Shown: piece by piece, positions 11,446 through 25,107 of the stretch
Numbering within the stretch: the first letter of the stretch is position 1
Layout of the letters: each line of letters begins with the position of its first letter
NCBI GenBank assembly: GCA_024734555.1
Contig: JANPWX010000209.1
Coordinates: forward strand, 248,001-312,000
Source: Trochalopteron elliotii
Lineage: Eukaryota; Chordata; Aves; Passeriformes; Leiothrichidae
DNA: 64,000 bases
Direction of reading: 5' to 3'
Notes under the pieces: generated by a model
What the model was told of the DNA's origin: nothing
Database searches by the model: none
The model's input: only the letters and a program-made list of their open reading frames with translations
Program-made: the position numbers and the translations under genes

Positions 11446-14400
11446 TTACCCAAGGATTACCTCAGGCAGCTTGTCTCCTTGCTTTGTCTCTGAACCATGC
11501 CCAGCATAGATGGCAAGGCTGGAGAGGCTGACAACAGCAGAGGCACCCTCCAATGTCCTTGAAGTCCTTGGGACAGTGCTAACATCTGGGTTAAGTGCCC
11601 CCACAGGAAATTTCCCTTGGCTTGACTAAGTCATTGTTGAATTCTCTCCGCATGATGGCTGTTCAAATTCACTGTAAAACAAGTAGGAGGAAAAGAAGGA
11701 ATCACGGGAAGGAAATAACCAACTCTTGTCCTGCTGCTCTTTGACTAGCAAAGGGATAAAACAGGAAAGAGAGAGGAGGCTTTTCCCCTGCTGTATTAAG
11801 AAGCTGAAATGAAGAGCCAACGAAGAGTATATTTGAAGATAGCAAAAATCCTTAATAAGGCCTCTCTGAAACTTGATGAAAAATTTCAGTGTGCTTTAGA
11901 AAAGTTGGGATTTGCTAAAGGATAAATCCATCAGACAGGACAAACTGAGGAGAAGAGACAGACAGATGGTTGGTTTGGGCTCCCTGGAGTGGGGTAGGGT
12001 GCAGAATGAGCATTAACCTCTGTTGGCCTGTCGGTCAGGGATGGACCACTGGCCTGGAGGTCAAGCATGCAAGGCCTTCAGTCTCTGCTAGGCCTCTTGT
12101 GTTGTTTGAGGAGACAGCCCTAGCATGCTGGCACTGCGGATGCAGATGGTTCTGGGGCAATCATGAGCTTGGCATGGTCCCCCTCTTGCCTTGCTCTGTG
12201 TCCACTTCCCTGCCACAGGGACAAGCAAGCAGCACACTTGATGGTTCTTGCCTCATCAGGAAAGCAGGATAGCAGGAGCTGGTCTGGGCCACAAAAATCC
12301 AGAGTAGTTTCAGGTATGGTGATGAGGTCTTTGGGAGGAGATATTAATGTAGTCACTAATTTCACTCTTGGTTTTCTCCAGTGTCTCCGATAGGGGAGCA
12401 AGCAGAAGCACTCTGCCTAGCTTTCCAAATCTGCACTAATATTATCTCCCCAAATAGAAAAAGACATGGCCTAAATTTCCTACCTGCTCTGCAAAGATTT
12501 CTCTTACCCCCTTTGCATTTCCAACAAATTAATTCCCTTGGAACAAGCCTGTAATTAAGAAACTGTACAAGGAACTTTGTCATCAGGTAAATACAGATGA
12601 TGGTATCTGGAGACAGAAATTCATTCAATGAAGATTAATTAAGCAGAGCTCCTATGCCAGTCTGTCTGGCAGTGGGGAGAACAGGGTTTGAACATGGGAG
12701 AGAAGGGTCAATGCTCCCCCCACTCTGCAAATACGGCACCATCCACCCAGAAAGCATTGCTCATGGAGGCCTTCAGAGGATACAAATGGTTTCTCTGTTC
12801 TCAGGCTTTTTGTTTAGGCAGAGCTGTTACTAAGACTGTTCCTGCAGCAGCAGGGAAAAAGGGCAGAGAAAACATGCTTATTCTTGATCGGAAAGAGCCA
12901 CATCTATTTACCTCATGTGCATTTGCTTCCCAGAGGGGACATGGACAGGAACTGATGTTTGCAATCCACACAGTGCTTAGTGGGAAGGCAGGTCCAAGAG
13001 AGGTAATAGGACACAGCTATGCTTCTTTCTGGCAGATCATCCTGGAAACAGATGTTTTGCCTTAGGAATTTGTGCTCTTCAGTGCCCACCAGGCAGCAGC
13101 AACCTGACTGCAAAGGCCTGAGTCGGTGAAGGGTGCAGGGAAGAATAAATAGAAACAGCTTTGCTTTACATATTGAATGGAAAAAGAAAATATCCCACAT
13201 GAGGACAAAAAAGTCCACAGAAATCACAGCACATAAAGCAAAGGAATGGGAGGAGAGATGATCCAAAATACATCCCAGAAACTGTGTTAAAGCAGCAAGA
13301 AGAACAAAAGCTGAGGAATGACATACTAAATATCAGGCACTAGAATTAATAAAATGTAGCGAAGAAGGAAAAAGATCAAGAAAAGACAGTCAAGGGAACA
13401 GCAGATCCTGGTAGTAAGTTTTGGAGAGAGTGCTCATCCTTTAACCAGGAGACTTACAAGCATAGCTCCTGTTAAAGGGCAGATGTGGATGGGAGTACAT
13501 TACCACAAACAGGGAGGCTTCTCTGCCTCCATCTTGCACAGCCACATATGAACTGTTCCCATGGATTTCATATAAACCATACCAGAATTTCTTTTATCAA
13601 CTCAGCCAGCAGCACTGACAAAGGCAAGTAAAAAAACATGTGTTTTTCACAGTGATTCCTTCCCCATCACCACTCACTGGAAAGTGACATGGGCTTTGTG
13701 GCCCTCAGCAGCAGATTTTTAGCAGAGCGGGGAAGGGTTAGGCACACTGGCCATGTCTGATCATCTAGCCCTTCCCACAGGCAGTGAATAACAGGAGCAC
13801 GCAGCTCTGGAGAACAATCTTAGAAAAGCTCTTGCTTATGCATAATACCTTGTTCTTTTAACAACATGGACATTACCTGCACTTCTTGTAACAAGTTTCG
13901 CCCTTGGGACATTTAATGACAGAATTCCAGAAAGCTGGATCACCTGGCTGGGAAGGCATGGGCACTTCAGGGAACACCAGGTCTCATCTGGGGTACAAAT
14001 GGCTTCAAGTAAGCTCTCAGCCCAAGGTGGTGACTGGGATGTTGCTGACATTCCCAGGAAGGAAAGAAATAAAAAAGATATTATGAGAAGGTGAAGAAAG
14101 CCTTTGATCCTCATTTTATTGGGAGGCATAATGTGATATGTGAGAGATTTAGCTGGCATTATCAACTACCAGAGAAGACTGTCAAGTCCTTCAGGAGAGT
14201 GGTGCAGCACTGTTCAGGACACTTCCAGAGAATTTCTAAGAGGAATCATCATTGCAGGCCTAAGAGAAGGGAAGTAGTGGGCTACTCCTTCCAGCTTGAA
14301 CACACACTGACCTTGCCAAAAACCAAAAAAAGCTACAGGATGAGAAAAGAAACAGGAAGATTTGGAAGGTAGGGCATGCAGAGGAGGAAGAAGAAGACAG

Positions 14401-17400
14401 GTTGACCCAGCCCCAGGTGAGTGAAAAGGAACAGACATACCAAAAAAAACCCCCAACCCAACTTCAGGGACAAAGAAAGAAGCAACAGAAAACATTCTAA
14501 ATATCTCCCTGAATTCATGCCCTGTATTTTCATCCACAAAACAAGGCTTCAGGAGATCAAAAGAAAGCAGGGCCTCTGTTTGACAAGCAAGGACATAATT
14601 AAGAGAAACTGTATTTGGCACCAAAAGCTCCTGAGGTGTGCAGAAACAGAGTAACCCCTGACACCACAAACACCTTAGGACATAGGACTTCAGATTTTAT
14701 GATGAAACGCTAAAGGCAATTGCAATTTGGAGTGCCAGAAGGTCCCAGAGACAAGCAAAAATCCTCTAGAGCCCACAACCCCAAGACTGGCCCAGTCTTC
14801 CATAAAAACTCTCAGCAGGGGCAGGGTGAAGTGAATTTTTTCCCTGACAAATGTTCGTTTGTGGTCAGTATTTCCATGCTCTGTAGCACTTGCAGCTGGG
14901 TGGGGGATATTTTGCCTGCAAATCTTTCCTTAGGAGGCAAAGCAAATGAGCAAATTTCCAAATGAGAGCCACAGAAGTGGGAGAAGATCCACTTCTGATG
15001 TGGGGAAGGAGCTAGATGCCCAGGTGCGATTCATGCCATGTAATTTTTGGTGTCTAAGCACAGATAAAAGTATAACATAGAAAATGGAGCTAGAATTGCT
15101 TGCAGTCAAAGGAGAGACAGCTACTTTTACATTGTGATTCTTTGATCTTTTTGAGATTAGGTACATAAGGATGAGATAGATCATGCCCTTCCTCTCCCAT
15201 GGATATAAGGGGAGCCTGGCACAGTGGTAGGCAGTTTTTGTAAAAGAGAGAAACTTGGTCCCCACAGCTAGAGAGCTTTTAAAGCTTCAGTTACCCTTGT
15301 AAATGCACAACTGACCTGGCAATAAAAAATACTGAGGACACCAGTGACAGAAACCCTGTGCTAAAGCCTATATATCTGGCCAGATGCTGTGCTTGCCGCA
15401 AGTGCAGGACCCCTGCCACCCCAGGGGAATACAATGGGGCTGCCTTGGCCTTCACTCAAGAGATCAAGACTTTGCTGAAAAGCTCAACTGCCCTCCTCCC
15501 AAGGTCCAGTATGGCCCCAGCAAAAGGACAGCGATGGAAAGCAGAGGATTACCACCCACACACCCTGTAGACAAAGCCCCAGAATCTCAGAACCATCACA
15601 ACCTTCAGTGGAAGAGGCAAGAAACAAGCAGTTATCATTTCCTTTACAAGAGAAACATTTGTCTATCCCATCCTTTAATGCGGCTTCTGTGCCAAGTAGG
15701 AGCTAACGCTCTGCTCTGCCTAGCCCCATTTTCTCATTTCTCTGTTTTTCTGGGTCTACTGGTCTTGGCCCAGGAAGGTCATGACTGCCTCTGTAGCTGG
15801 GAATATGGTCCAACAGCACAGTCTCAGGGGCAGTTACAGTGAACACTTGCTTTTTCTCTGACTGGCAGCTAAGTGCGGGATAGAGGACTTGTGCCATAAA
15901 CCGTGCCCAAGAAGTACTGCACAGAGAAACTAAGAAGACACTCTTAAAAAAATGATATCCTGTTCTGGAGGGACCCAAGGAGGTCTTTGTTTAACAGGCA
16001 CCACACACGAGTGAACAGTGACAACTCAGGAACCCCTGCCCTCCTCTACACAGTGAATGAATTTTGATGGTTTCCAGGGAGGAATATTTGTGTCTTGATG
16101 TTCACAATGTAATCCTGTTTGGGGAGAGGTACAGTGCAGCCTTCTCCCCCTGGTGCTTCAGCTTTGCTGTCTGAGTGAAGCCAGACTGCTCCACCTCTGG
16201 CATCTCAGACATTGCCAACAGGAACACAGTTAACTCCAATTGCAGAAACCCATTAGTTTTGTATGTGCACATGTGCTGTCCATGTGAAAAAGCTTACAGA
16301 GCTGGAAAACAATAATTTCCTTATTTGCATAACTTTCTTCTTCATCTTCTATGCAGACATTAGAGCCTGGACAGTGGCCACAAGCAAGAGAATCCAATCA
16401 GAATCTGAAGAGCTCCAGACATCCACTGGGGTGGAAGGAATATTTTTCAACTAGGCAAGGGGGGGGTGTGTGTGTGTGCAATCTTGTCTCTCAGGAGGAG
16501 AGATACAAGGTAGGTTTCTTTGCACAAAGACATGTTGTACAATTGTCGCCACAAATGGCATGCATTGGACAATTCTGGCCTTCACTAATTCTATCAATAA
16601 ACTTCAGTTCCACTTTTGTTTCCCAGGGCCTGAGAGTGTAGGACATAGCAAAATGTCCTTTGTGCACAGGAGAGGTTCAGGATGAGGCAGAAGAAGCAGT
16701 GGAAGAGCAGAGCTGGCAGAGGGTTGAGCCTATCTGAGTTCACAATAGCAAATGGATTTTGCTGGAGCAGATTGTGGGATACCCGAGAGAAGAAAGGAAC
16801 TGATGTGCTCCCTGAAGAACCTGTGCATGGAAAGATTGGACAAAGAGTTGGACAATGGACCTGAGAGGCAGGGGTCCTCACAGCTCCTCTCATGCCAAGT
16901 GTCCCAGCATTGGAGACATACCAGCACCATGCTGCAAAAGCACAGCACTGAGGCCTGCATCCATCCAGAAAAGCAGAGAAACCAGATCGTCATCGAGACT
17001 GGCCATTTCGGGGCCATTGCAAGCCCCTTTTCAAGATGTTGTCCACTCAACACTAACAGGAACAGACACACTCCAAAACATGAAAAACCTGGATGCACAC
17101 AGTGAAATGAGGAGCCTGTTACAGAAGTGAAGAGCAAGGGGACAGAAGGACTCTGACAATGGCCAGGCACAGAGGGCATTGCATGTGCCACGAGGGTCTG
17201 GCAACCCAGAATCTTCCGCCTCTTCCTTTCTTCTTTCACAAACCTGACAACAACACAGCTTCTTTCCTGTGCTCCAGCCTCACCTCACATCTACCCCCAT
17301 CCTGGAATCTCCTGTGCCTGACACAGCTGATTACATAGTCTGAGACTTGTCATGGGAACCCACAAATCAAGAGAAATGTTCCTAGGCTGTGGTGTGGCCA

Positions 17401-18870
17401 ATGGACCACCTGTTTATTTCAAGTTCCAGTTATTGCCTTCACAAGTCCAGGATGTAGTGGTGATTCTGACTGCTGGACGAGTTGTTCCTCAGCTGGCTGG
17501 TGAAGAACTGCATGAGTTTAGCATAATAAGCCTCCAACAAATTCCAGACCAGGGAAGGTGATGGAGGATGCAGTTTCTGTCTTAGCTGTAGACACCCCAA
17601 AGCTGTCACGTACTGTTGTTCTGGCCTCAAAAACATATGGCATGAACTCCATCTGTGTGGGTCCTGGTCAGACCTTGACATGCTCTGGTAAAAGTTTTAC
17701 TCTGAAAGTATAGGTTTGGTGTTTTTTTTCTGGTTTTTGAGAGGGCAATGAAACTGCAAAATGTGAGGAAAGAGTGGGAAAACATGTTCAGCAAGAGCAC
17801 TACAAGCACTGCACGTGTCCCAGGAGCACTAGGGGAGAAGAAAGCAAAATGTGACACATCATCTATTCCATCAAGAACCAACACACTGTCCCTCCAGTGC
17901 CAGCACTGAACATAAAATCCACTTTTCCTCCAAAAAGCAGCCTAATTGATGCACAGGAGTGTGAGCACATTACTGTGGTGGAAGCACTGTGGGTCTGTGT
18001 GTGTACAGGCAGGAAGGTGGTCCTGTGGAAATGTGGGCAAGAGGTGGTGGGCATTGGGCAAGGATCAGTGTCCCCCAGCAGGGCACTGGAGGGGTGCAGG
18101 GGTTGGGGGGTTGGCACAGGAGCTGTAGAGAGAGGCATCTGCAAGGCACTGAGTGCCTGAGTTTCTGAGTGCTCAACAGCAAAAGCACTTGATGGGAGCT
18201 GTTATTTAAACAATCCAGTTGTTAATAAGTGGAACCTTTTAGTCCTAATTGATGAAGAACCACAAGCCTGCAAGCCTCTCAGAGCTCTTCAATTATAGAT
18301 ACTGCCCCAGAACTGCTGGGAATGACTGAGCTGGTTCATGAGCTGCCACAGAGCTGCTCATGTCCATCACTTCATACAGCTCTGACAGTGCCCTGGTTTG
18401 TCAGTGCTGCATGATTGGACCTTCCTTTATATACTCTGCAGAGGCAGATTCACCTACAGACAGTCAAAGGCTCTGAACTCCGAAGAATAAGGGCTTTTTG
18501 TGCAGCTGTTTGCACCAATTCTGTACTCTGTCCACTGCAAGCTTCCACCACACCTCCCACCCATCAGCTCACTGGCTCTGATGGCGCCTGTCTGACTAAT
18601 ACAGACTTTGTAGCCAAACTACCATCAAGTGTTTCCAGTTTTTTTCCTGTATCTCCCATGACTTCATTAATCTTTTCCCATGTGTGGAGTGCTGGACAAG
18701 CCCAGAGATGCTTTGTTTCCACACCCAAGCTGAGCCAGGTCGGCATGGTCTGAGCCCAGGTAGTTACTGCCTGTAGCCAGGGTAAGGAATTTTTTCTTCC
18801 TTGATTTTTCTCTCTGCTGTAAATGGTATGAATTCCCATACCATCACTGTAAACTATCTTCCTGTGTGTA
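11446..18870. other. Intergenic DNA, no gene recognised
   Basis: I found no exon-like block, conserved protein segment or clear transposon. The longest frames (about 117-169 codons near 13,000, 14,300, 15,500 and 17,000) have low-complexity or unconvincing translations and overlap frames on the other strand. A short GT-rich stretch lies at 16462-16480. A perfect 8-base inverted repeat with a 6-base loop sits at 18823-18844. Confidence 0.55.
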
Positions 18871-18963
18871 GCCAATAAATAAAAATAAAAATAAAAATAT
18901 TTAAATATTATATAATGTATAATATTATATTAATATTATAATATTAATATAATAAATAAAAAG
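18871..18963. repeat. A-rich and AT-rich simple repeat
   Basis: An AATAAATAAAAATAAAAATA-type stretch (18872-18900) runs into a TA-rich tract with TATAATATTA-like units up to about 18960. It looks like a degenerated A-rich microsatellite, possibly grown from a poly(A) tail. No parent transcript was identified upstream. Confidence 0.85.
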
Positions 18964-19145
18964 CATGCAGACAGGGAGCACTGAGAGGTGTGAGTGAACC
19001 CTTCCCACCTTGCAATACATTTAATGAGTCAGCATACAGTTAGGTATGGGAATTCATCTAAGAGGCGCCACCATCTTCTGAAGGCTCTGAAACCCTCTGT
19101 TTCACTGTTTGGAAAACCTCTGACTCTGCCAAATTAAACATTCAG

Positions 19146-19189
19146 AATTTAAGGTCCTTTTCAATCCAAACCATTCTGTGATTCTATTA
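19146..19189 (+). mobile_element. CR1 LINE, extreme 3' end
   Basis: The segment has the CR1 3'-terminal pattern: a slightly diverged form of AAGGTCC...CCAAACCATTCT followed by the GTGATTCTAT tail repeat. Only about 45 bases are recognisable, in keeping with the strong 5' truncation usual for CR1. No coding sequence remains. Confidence 0.75.
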
Positions 19190-22100
19190 AAATAACTAAG
19201 GGATACCTTTTGGATAACAAAAGAAAAAAAAATCCAAAAAACAAAACAACAAAACAAGATTGCTAGCCTGGATACAGCTGCTGGACTCAAAGGCAGGAGG
19301 CTGGAAGCCAAGGTGAGGGGCAGTAGCTGATTGCTTTTCTAAACAAATATTTAACATGCCTGAGTCCCATCCATGGATTTATCCAATTGGGTATACTCCT
19401 GCCAAGTAACAAGAGCCTCATGAATCAGTTTTCTAACAGAACCACTGTGTCAAAAAGTTCTATGTGAAGCCCCACATCCCTGCATTTTCTCAGTCTACAA
19501 TGCAAGCAAAGTCTCAAGAGTGGAAATCATCTCATGGTTTTAAATCCATGACTTGGACCTTCCTCTTTCTTCATAAAGAATTAAGTTTCCTGTCTTCAGG
19601 TACAGCTGTGTGCCTTCACTTTCAGACCTCTCATTTGTAACCCATGAAGATGAAAGAAGGATTAGAGGGAAGAGGGAATTCTGAGGTGGTAAAACAGAGT
19701 CTGAGCTGCTTCTCCACAGGCATCCTATTCATTCTGTTGCCAGTGTCTTGCAAGGACTTCAGCTGTCTGCTCCTGAAGCTACCTAGACATTAATAAACAT
19801 TGTGGGGAAGGGAATGCTACTTGTTCATGTTTTGTTAGCATTTCTAGACTAAAAAGTAAGCCACACTCTGGTCAGGAGCCACAATGCCTCTTCCAGAGCA
19901 ATCTCCATCTGTATGAGGTGCCAGCCTAGCCCAAGTGGCCAGATCCCCAAGGTAAAGGCAGTTAAAGGCTGGCAAGAGATATCCTACAAGCCACTGCATG
20001 GGAAGTGCTGAGCTCTGCAGGTCACAGCTGCTGCATGCTTCGAAGGCAGAGAGATCCTCTACGCTGATGGTCACCTCTGTTCCTGCTCCTCAGAGCTGAT
20101 GAGACAAACTCACCTCTGAGACATTCAAAACGCACATGGGCACACACATGACCCTTTCTCTGCTAATGTCAAACCTTTTTCTCCACAGCCACAACTGGTT
20201 TACCTCCTCCAGTCTGTTCAGAACTCTTCAGTAAAGCTTTTATCTCTCCTGCAGGCCCTTTCCTCCTGGGTTTGAGCTCTCTTTCCTGACTTTCAAGCTT
20301 TTCTTTCTGTGAGAAATGTTCAGGATAACTATTCTGCCATGGACAGTGGGGGGTGTTAGTGGCTTCAACAGACTTAATCAATCACTAGCAGTGTTCAGGG
20401 CAGACTGTAAATATACTTTTGCACGTTTTCGCGCCAGGGTCTTCCTACTGTTTTCATATGCAAGGACCATGCCATAACATGCTCTTATTGGCATAGTGGG
20501 AGAGCATACTGAAGGAAATCCACACATCCCCTCCCATCCTCTGAGGCCTACATCTTGGGTCTTGCTGCATTGTGCTGTCCCAGTTTCCCTCGCATTTGTA
20601 GGCCAAGGGAAGACCAGGCTGGAAAACACAGCGATACATCTTCTATAAACAGGCTTTCTCCAACATAATGTCCATTGAGTTTGGGTTCTCCACATCTGCT
20701 TCTTCCTAGCCAGGAATCAGCCTTTATAGCAAGCAATTTGGAAAAATGAAAAAAGGAAAACATTAAAAAATCCACAACACGGAAGTCCTATGTAACACGT
20801 TTTTAATGAGAAAGATTTTGAGGCAGCTTTGAAGCCTGTGCCAAAAGAATGTGTGCTGAAGTTCTTTGCCCTTGGGCTGTCACCTTTTCAAACCTCCAGA
20901 GAAAGCAGGAAAAATTGCATTGGGGCTCAGAGAGGAGACTGTACAGAAAACCTTGGGTGCTGCATTAGGCAGGAGACTAGGGTCAAAGCTATAGATCTGC
21001 CTTACATGGCTCTCCCACAGCTTAGTCCCTTGAACGTTTGTCTCATACTTAGTGCTGTGGGGTCATTCTACAGCAGCAGCAGAGTAAAATGGGTGAAGTA
21101 AAGTCCAGCTCTCCAGATCATGTGAGCAAGGGAGGGCTGCAAAAGCCACTAGATTGTACCTGTAAAAGCATGACTGCTGGAGGCCAGGAGGATGTCCATC
21201 CTCAAAAGCCTTTTGTTCAAAGAACTCTGTTCATGAAGACTGACAGCCCAGGCACTGTGGTGGCAGCAGAGGACTGGTGGCACCACAGTACAGTGGCTAG
21301 GAAAGCCCCAGCATTGTGGTGTTTGGGTAAAGGCTCCAGAATTGTCTGATCACTATATACACTTTGCTCTTCAGCCCCTACACAGATGGTTCATCCCGCC
21401 CGGATTTTTCACTGTTCACCTTGCAAGCATATTCCCCTTCCTGCCAAGAGACCATACATTTTTTCTCCTTCTTAATACATGAGCTCTCTTTTTTGTTGTT
21501 GTTGTATATGGGATGAGGGTTTGTCCCTTTTTTTCTTTCTTCACCACAACAGCAAAAACTACTTCCTGCAAGTAGCACTGACCTGCTCAACAGGATCAGT
21601 CCTCCCTTGCAAGGATGAGGCAACCATGGTATGAAGAGAACCTGAGATTTAGGTGGACTTCATGTTCCTGCAATCAGCCCAGCCTTAATAAGAGCCTCTG
21701 CAGCCCCACACCACCTCCACCAGCACTGAAACTGTGCTGTCACATACCAGCATATACAATAGTACAAGCAAGCAGGTCACCTAGGGACTTGGTTCTTTTG
21801 AGGATGCATTTGTTCTCACACTGTTCACCTTGCTTAGGGATCAGCTGCCCTGGTGCCCTGAGCCTCTGGCACTTGCTCACACTGCTGCTGGTAGAGCTGA
21901 GCGCAGTCACACAGCACAGGAGCCATGTCCCAAACTTGTTCACATCACTGCAGCGTGCAAAGCTGCAGACAGCAGAGCTGCCCTTACTTGATGCTTTGTG
22001 GCTGTGAAATCTACCGGCAGAGGACATCTGTGTCATGTCACAGCTATAGCAGCCTTTTTTGGCAAGTGGATAATTAGATCCTGCATTCTTTATCTCTGGG

Positions 22101-24699
22101 TCCTGCAGCCAGCTGAGGATACAGCCCACAAACTGCCCTGAGGACTACAGAAAGGGGAAACACACTCATCTCTGAAGACGATGTGGGTCCATGGGGGTAC
22201 TGAAGGGCTCTGAAGTTAGCAAGGTCACTTGTGGCCAGGAAAGGGCTTTTGGATGGTTTGAATTCTGTGGGGGTGGTGATTTGACAGCAGTGGTAGCAGT
22301 GTGTCAACTGGGTGCAGAGCCAGGTCAGAGCCTGTGAGGCACACAGCAGTGAGGCAAAAAGAGAAAAAATTGAAGTATGCACATGGACAATTCCAGATGC
22401 TTGTGACATATAGGGAAGAAAGAGAGAAGGTGTAGATGCTGTGTGTATAGGGGTAGGTCCAGCTCTCAACATTGCCAGTCATTCACTGTGCTCAACAAGC
22501 CAAACAGCAGAGCTTTATTTTGACCTAGGAAGAGAGTGGTGAGCGATTCCCCATGCCCAGACAGCTATTGGGAGAAGGAGAGGTAGGTCACTGTCTTCTG
22601 CCCCTGTAAGAAATATTAATTTCCTTGAGAAAAGTTAGACATAGAGATTTATAATGATCCTGTGCCTTGAAAATTTACAATTGTGTTTCAGGTGACTGCA
22701 ACTCGAGATATTCAGCAGGCATGTCAGTGATATGAGACTTTGGACTGTAACATAAAATAAATGAAATCTGTGTTCAGCAAGGGATATGTGAAGCTGCCAA
22801 AAGATGAAACTGATCTCTGTTCTTGCAAATGGAGTTTACACATTTGTATTCCTAATTCCCATCACACAACAGGGAGTATTTCAATGTGTGCAGACTGTGA
22901 CACAAAGGAGCTCTCACCATTGCAGTGCCACATGGAGGACAGGTTACATAAATTTCCTAGGAAAGAGAACAGGAGGAGGAGATGGTGTAAACCTCTGGCA
23001 AGTAAGGGATCACAGTGTCTTTGTGCCACTGTGCAGAGGACACCACATACTACAGCCTACTGCAACCCTCTAGCTCATGAAAGCCATTCTGAAGGGCTTG
23101 CATTTGATCCTTGCAGCATTGGTTATGATAGCAAAGTTCTCCCATTTCCAGTTTCTGTTTGTGTCATGGAGACAACATGTACAACTACACGGACAGAGAT
23201 GAGATCTGGCAGGTTGAGAGGCGGTGGAGGCCTGCAGTACAGATCTTGCCTAAAAATGCACAGGCACTGAAAAACACTGCAAGCTAGATATCAATGCCAG
23301 GGTGTGCATGTCAGCAGGATTGCCATTCAGCAGTGTGTGCAAACAGCAAGGCAAAAGTTGTTAGAGGATTTTCTGCTCTGGATGGGAATGCTACTTAGAA
23401 AAGGTGCCCTGTTTTTCCCATAAACTAGCTAGCAGACCATAACATCGATGATCCCATTAGAGAATTTAGTAGGGAAATAAGACAGTATTATATAAATCTG
23501 ATGTGTTTTAAAATTTTTAAAAGTGGGCTGTCTGAAATATAATTAATGCTGAAATATAATTTAAAAATAGTAGAAGGGGACTTGGCCCCTTGACCTTGGA
23601 ATCACCATGAGTACTTGTAATGGCAGGGAACACTGTGGTTCTGATGAGCAGAATCAGATGACTGCCAAGCCTGAGCTGGCTTGCTTTTTAACGTTAAGTC
23701 TCAGCTGTGATATCTCTGTAGCAGTGGCCACAACAGCACAGCACTTGTGAAAAATAAATGTTTTAGCACTCTAGCTGACAACTGCTTAAGGTTATTTACT
23801 GCCCAGACTGAAGCACAAGCTAACACTGCAGGAACAAATATACACCTAATTAAAAAAGCTGTGGTAAATAGGGCAGGGACACAGTGGTGGCTAGATTGCC
23901 TTGCACTAAAGCAGAGACAACCTCAGCACAGCAAAACAGCATCCAGGTATGATGGTTCTGCATTGTGCATGCTAGGAAACCATTGGAAAGAAATGTTGTT
24001 CTCAGCAGAAAGAAATGTAAAATGAGTTAACTAAATGTCTCTGAAGGACAAAGTCCTGCTGATGATTTAAATAGCTGTTTTGAAACCAGCCTTTACCACA
24101 AACTTGTTTATCATTGACAGAAAGAAAGGAACAAAGAAAGAAAGGAAACATGACAGATCAAGCCAAGCACATCTACATCACAGTAAGCATTTCTTTTGAT
24201 AAAAATAATTTTCTGCAATGGCTTCCCAGGGGGGTCCATGGAGCAGAACTAAGCCTAACATCTTTGCCTTTACCAAGACAAATTATAGAAGTAGAGTTTG
24301 TAGTAGGCACCCTCACCTGGTAGTTTACAGAATGAGTTGCTAGTGAAGATGTTACTGCTTGACCTGGGATGTTTCACAGGAAAATAGAGCTCCCTTTGGC
24401 ACCCATCAAGAGGATTATGGCCATATTTTCTTAAAATTCCTTCTTTCCCTATTTTTTTTTCTCATCAACAGAACTTTATGCATTTTTCTCTGCTGCATGC
24501 CAAGATAAGACTGTTTAATGGAGCATAAACAAACAAATGAATAAGATTATTTAAAAAGAACTGCTGTGAAAAAAGCAGTTAAAAATCCTGAAAAGACGTT
24601 AGTAATGGGGAAAAATCTGCTAAATCGCAGGACTTAAATAATGGGTAAAGTAATACTTACTCAAGGTCTTTCTGCTTTGTTGCAGCTGAGTTGCTGCAA
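19190..24699. other. Intergenic DNA, no gene recognised
   Basis: No gene, RNA or further transposon is recognised. The longest open frame (22761-23270, 169 codons) gives a translation without recognisable domains and has no splice or promoter context. Minor AAAG-rich sequence lies at 24118-24150 and AT-rich sequence at 23480-23580. Confidence 0.55.
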
Positions 24700-25107
24700 C
24701 TGAACTTCTCATATAAGGAAAGGCTGAGAATGCTGTGGCTGTTCACTGAGCCTGGAGAAGGCTCGGTGCCATCTTGTCAGTGTGCACAAATGGCTGAGAG
24801 TGCAAAGAAGTTGGAGCCTGGCTCTTCTCAGTGGTGAACACTGAGCAGAGGCAATGGGCATGAACTGAAACACAGGCAGTTTCCTCTGAACACGAGGAGA
24901 CATTTCTTCACTGTGAGGGCAACTGAGTATTCATATGGGTTTCCCAGAGAGGCTACAGCATCTTCATCCATGAAGGTACTCAAAAGCCATCTGGGTATGG
25001 TCCAGAACAACTGGTTCAAGGTTGTCCTTGGCACTGCTTGATCAGTGAGGCTGGACAAAATTACCTCTAAGGCCCCTTCCTATCTCAGACATTCTGTGCT
25101 TCTATGA
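24700..25107 (+). mobile_element. CR1 LINE 3' fragment, plus strand
   Basis: The sequence carries the end of the CR1 reverse-transcriptase ORF and its 3' UTR. Conceptual translation of about 24895-25045 gives the familiar CR1 tail about hiding in the FFTVR...GFPREATA region, with scattered substitutions. The final AGGCCCCTTCC...ATTCTGTGCTTCTATGA is the CR1 3' terminus. It is 5' truncated and clearly old. The left boundary is approximate, taken where the TAAGGAAAGGCTGAG-like sequence begins. Confidence 0.85.
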
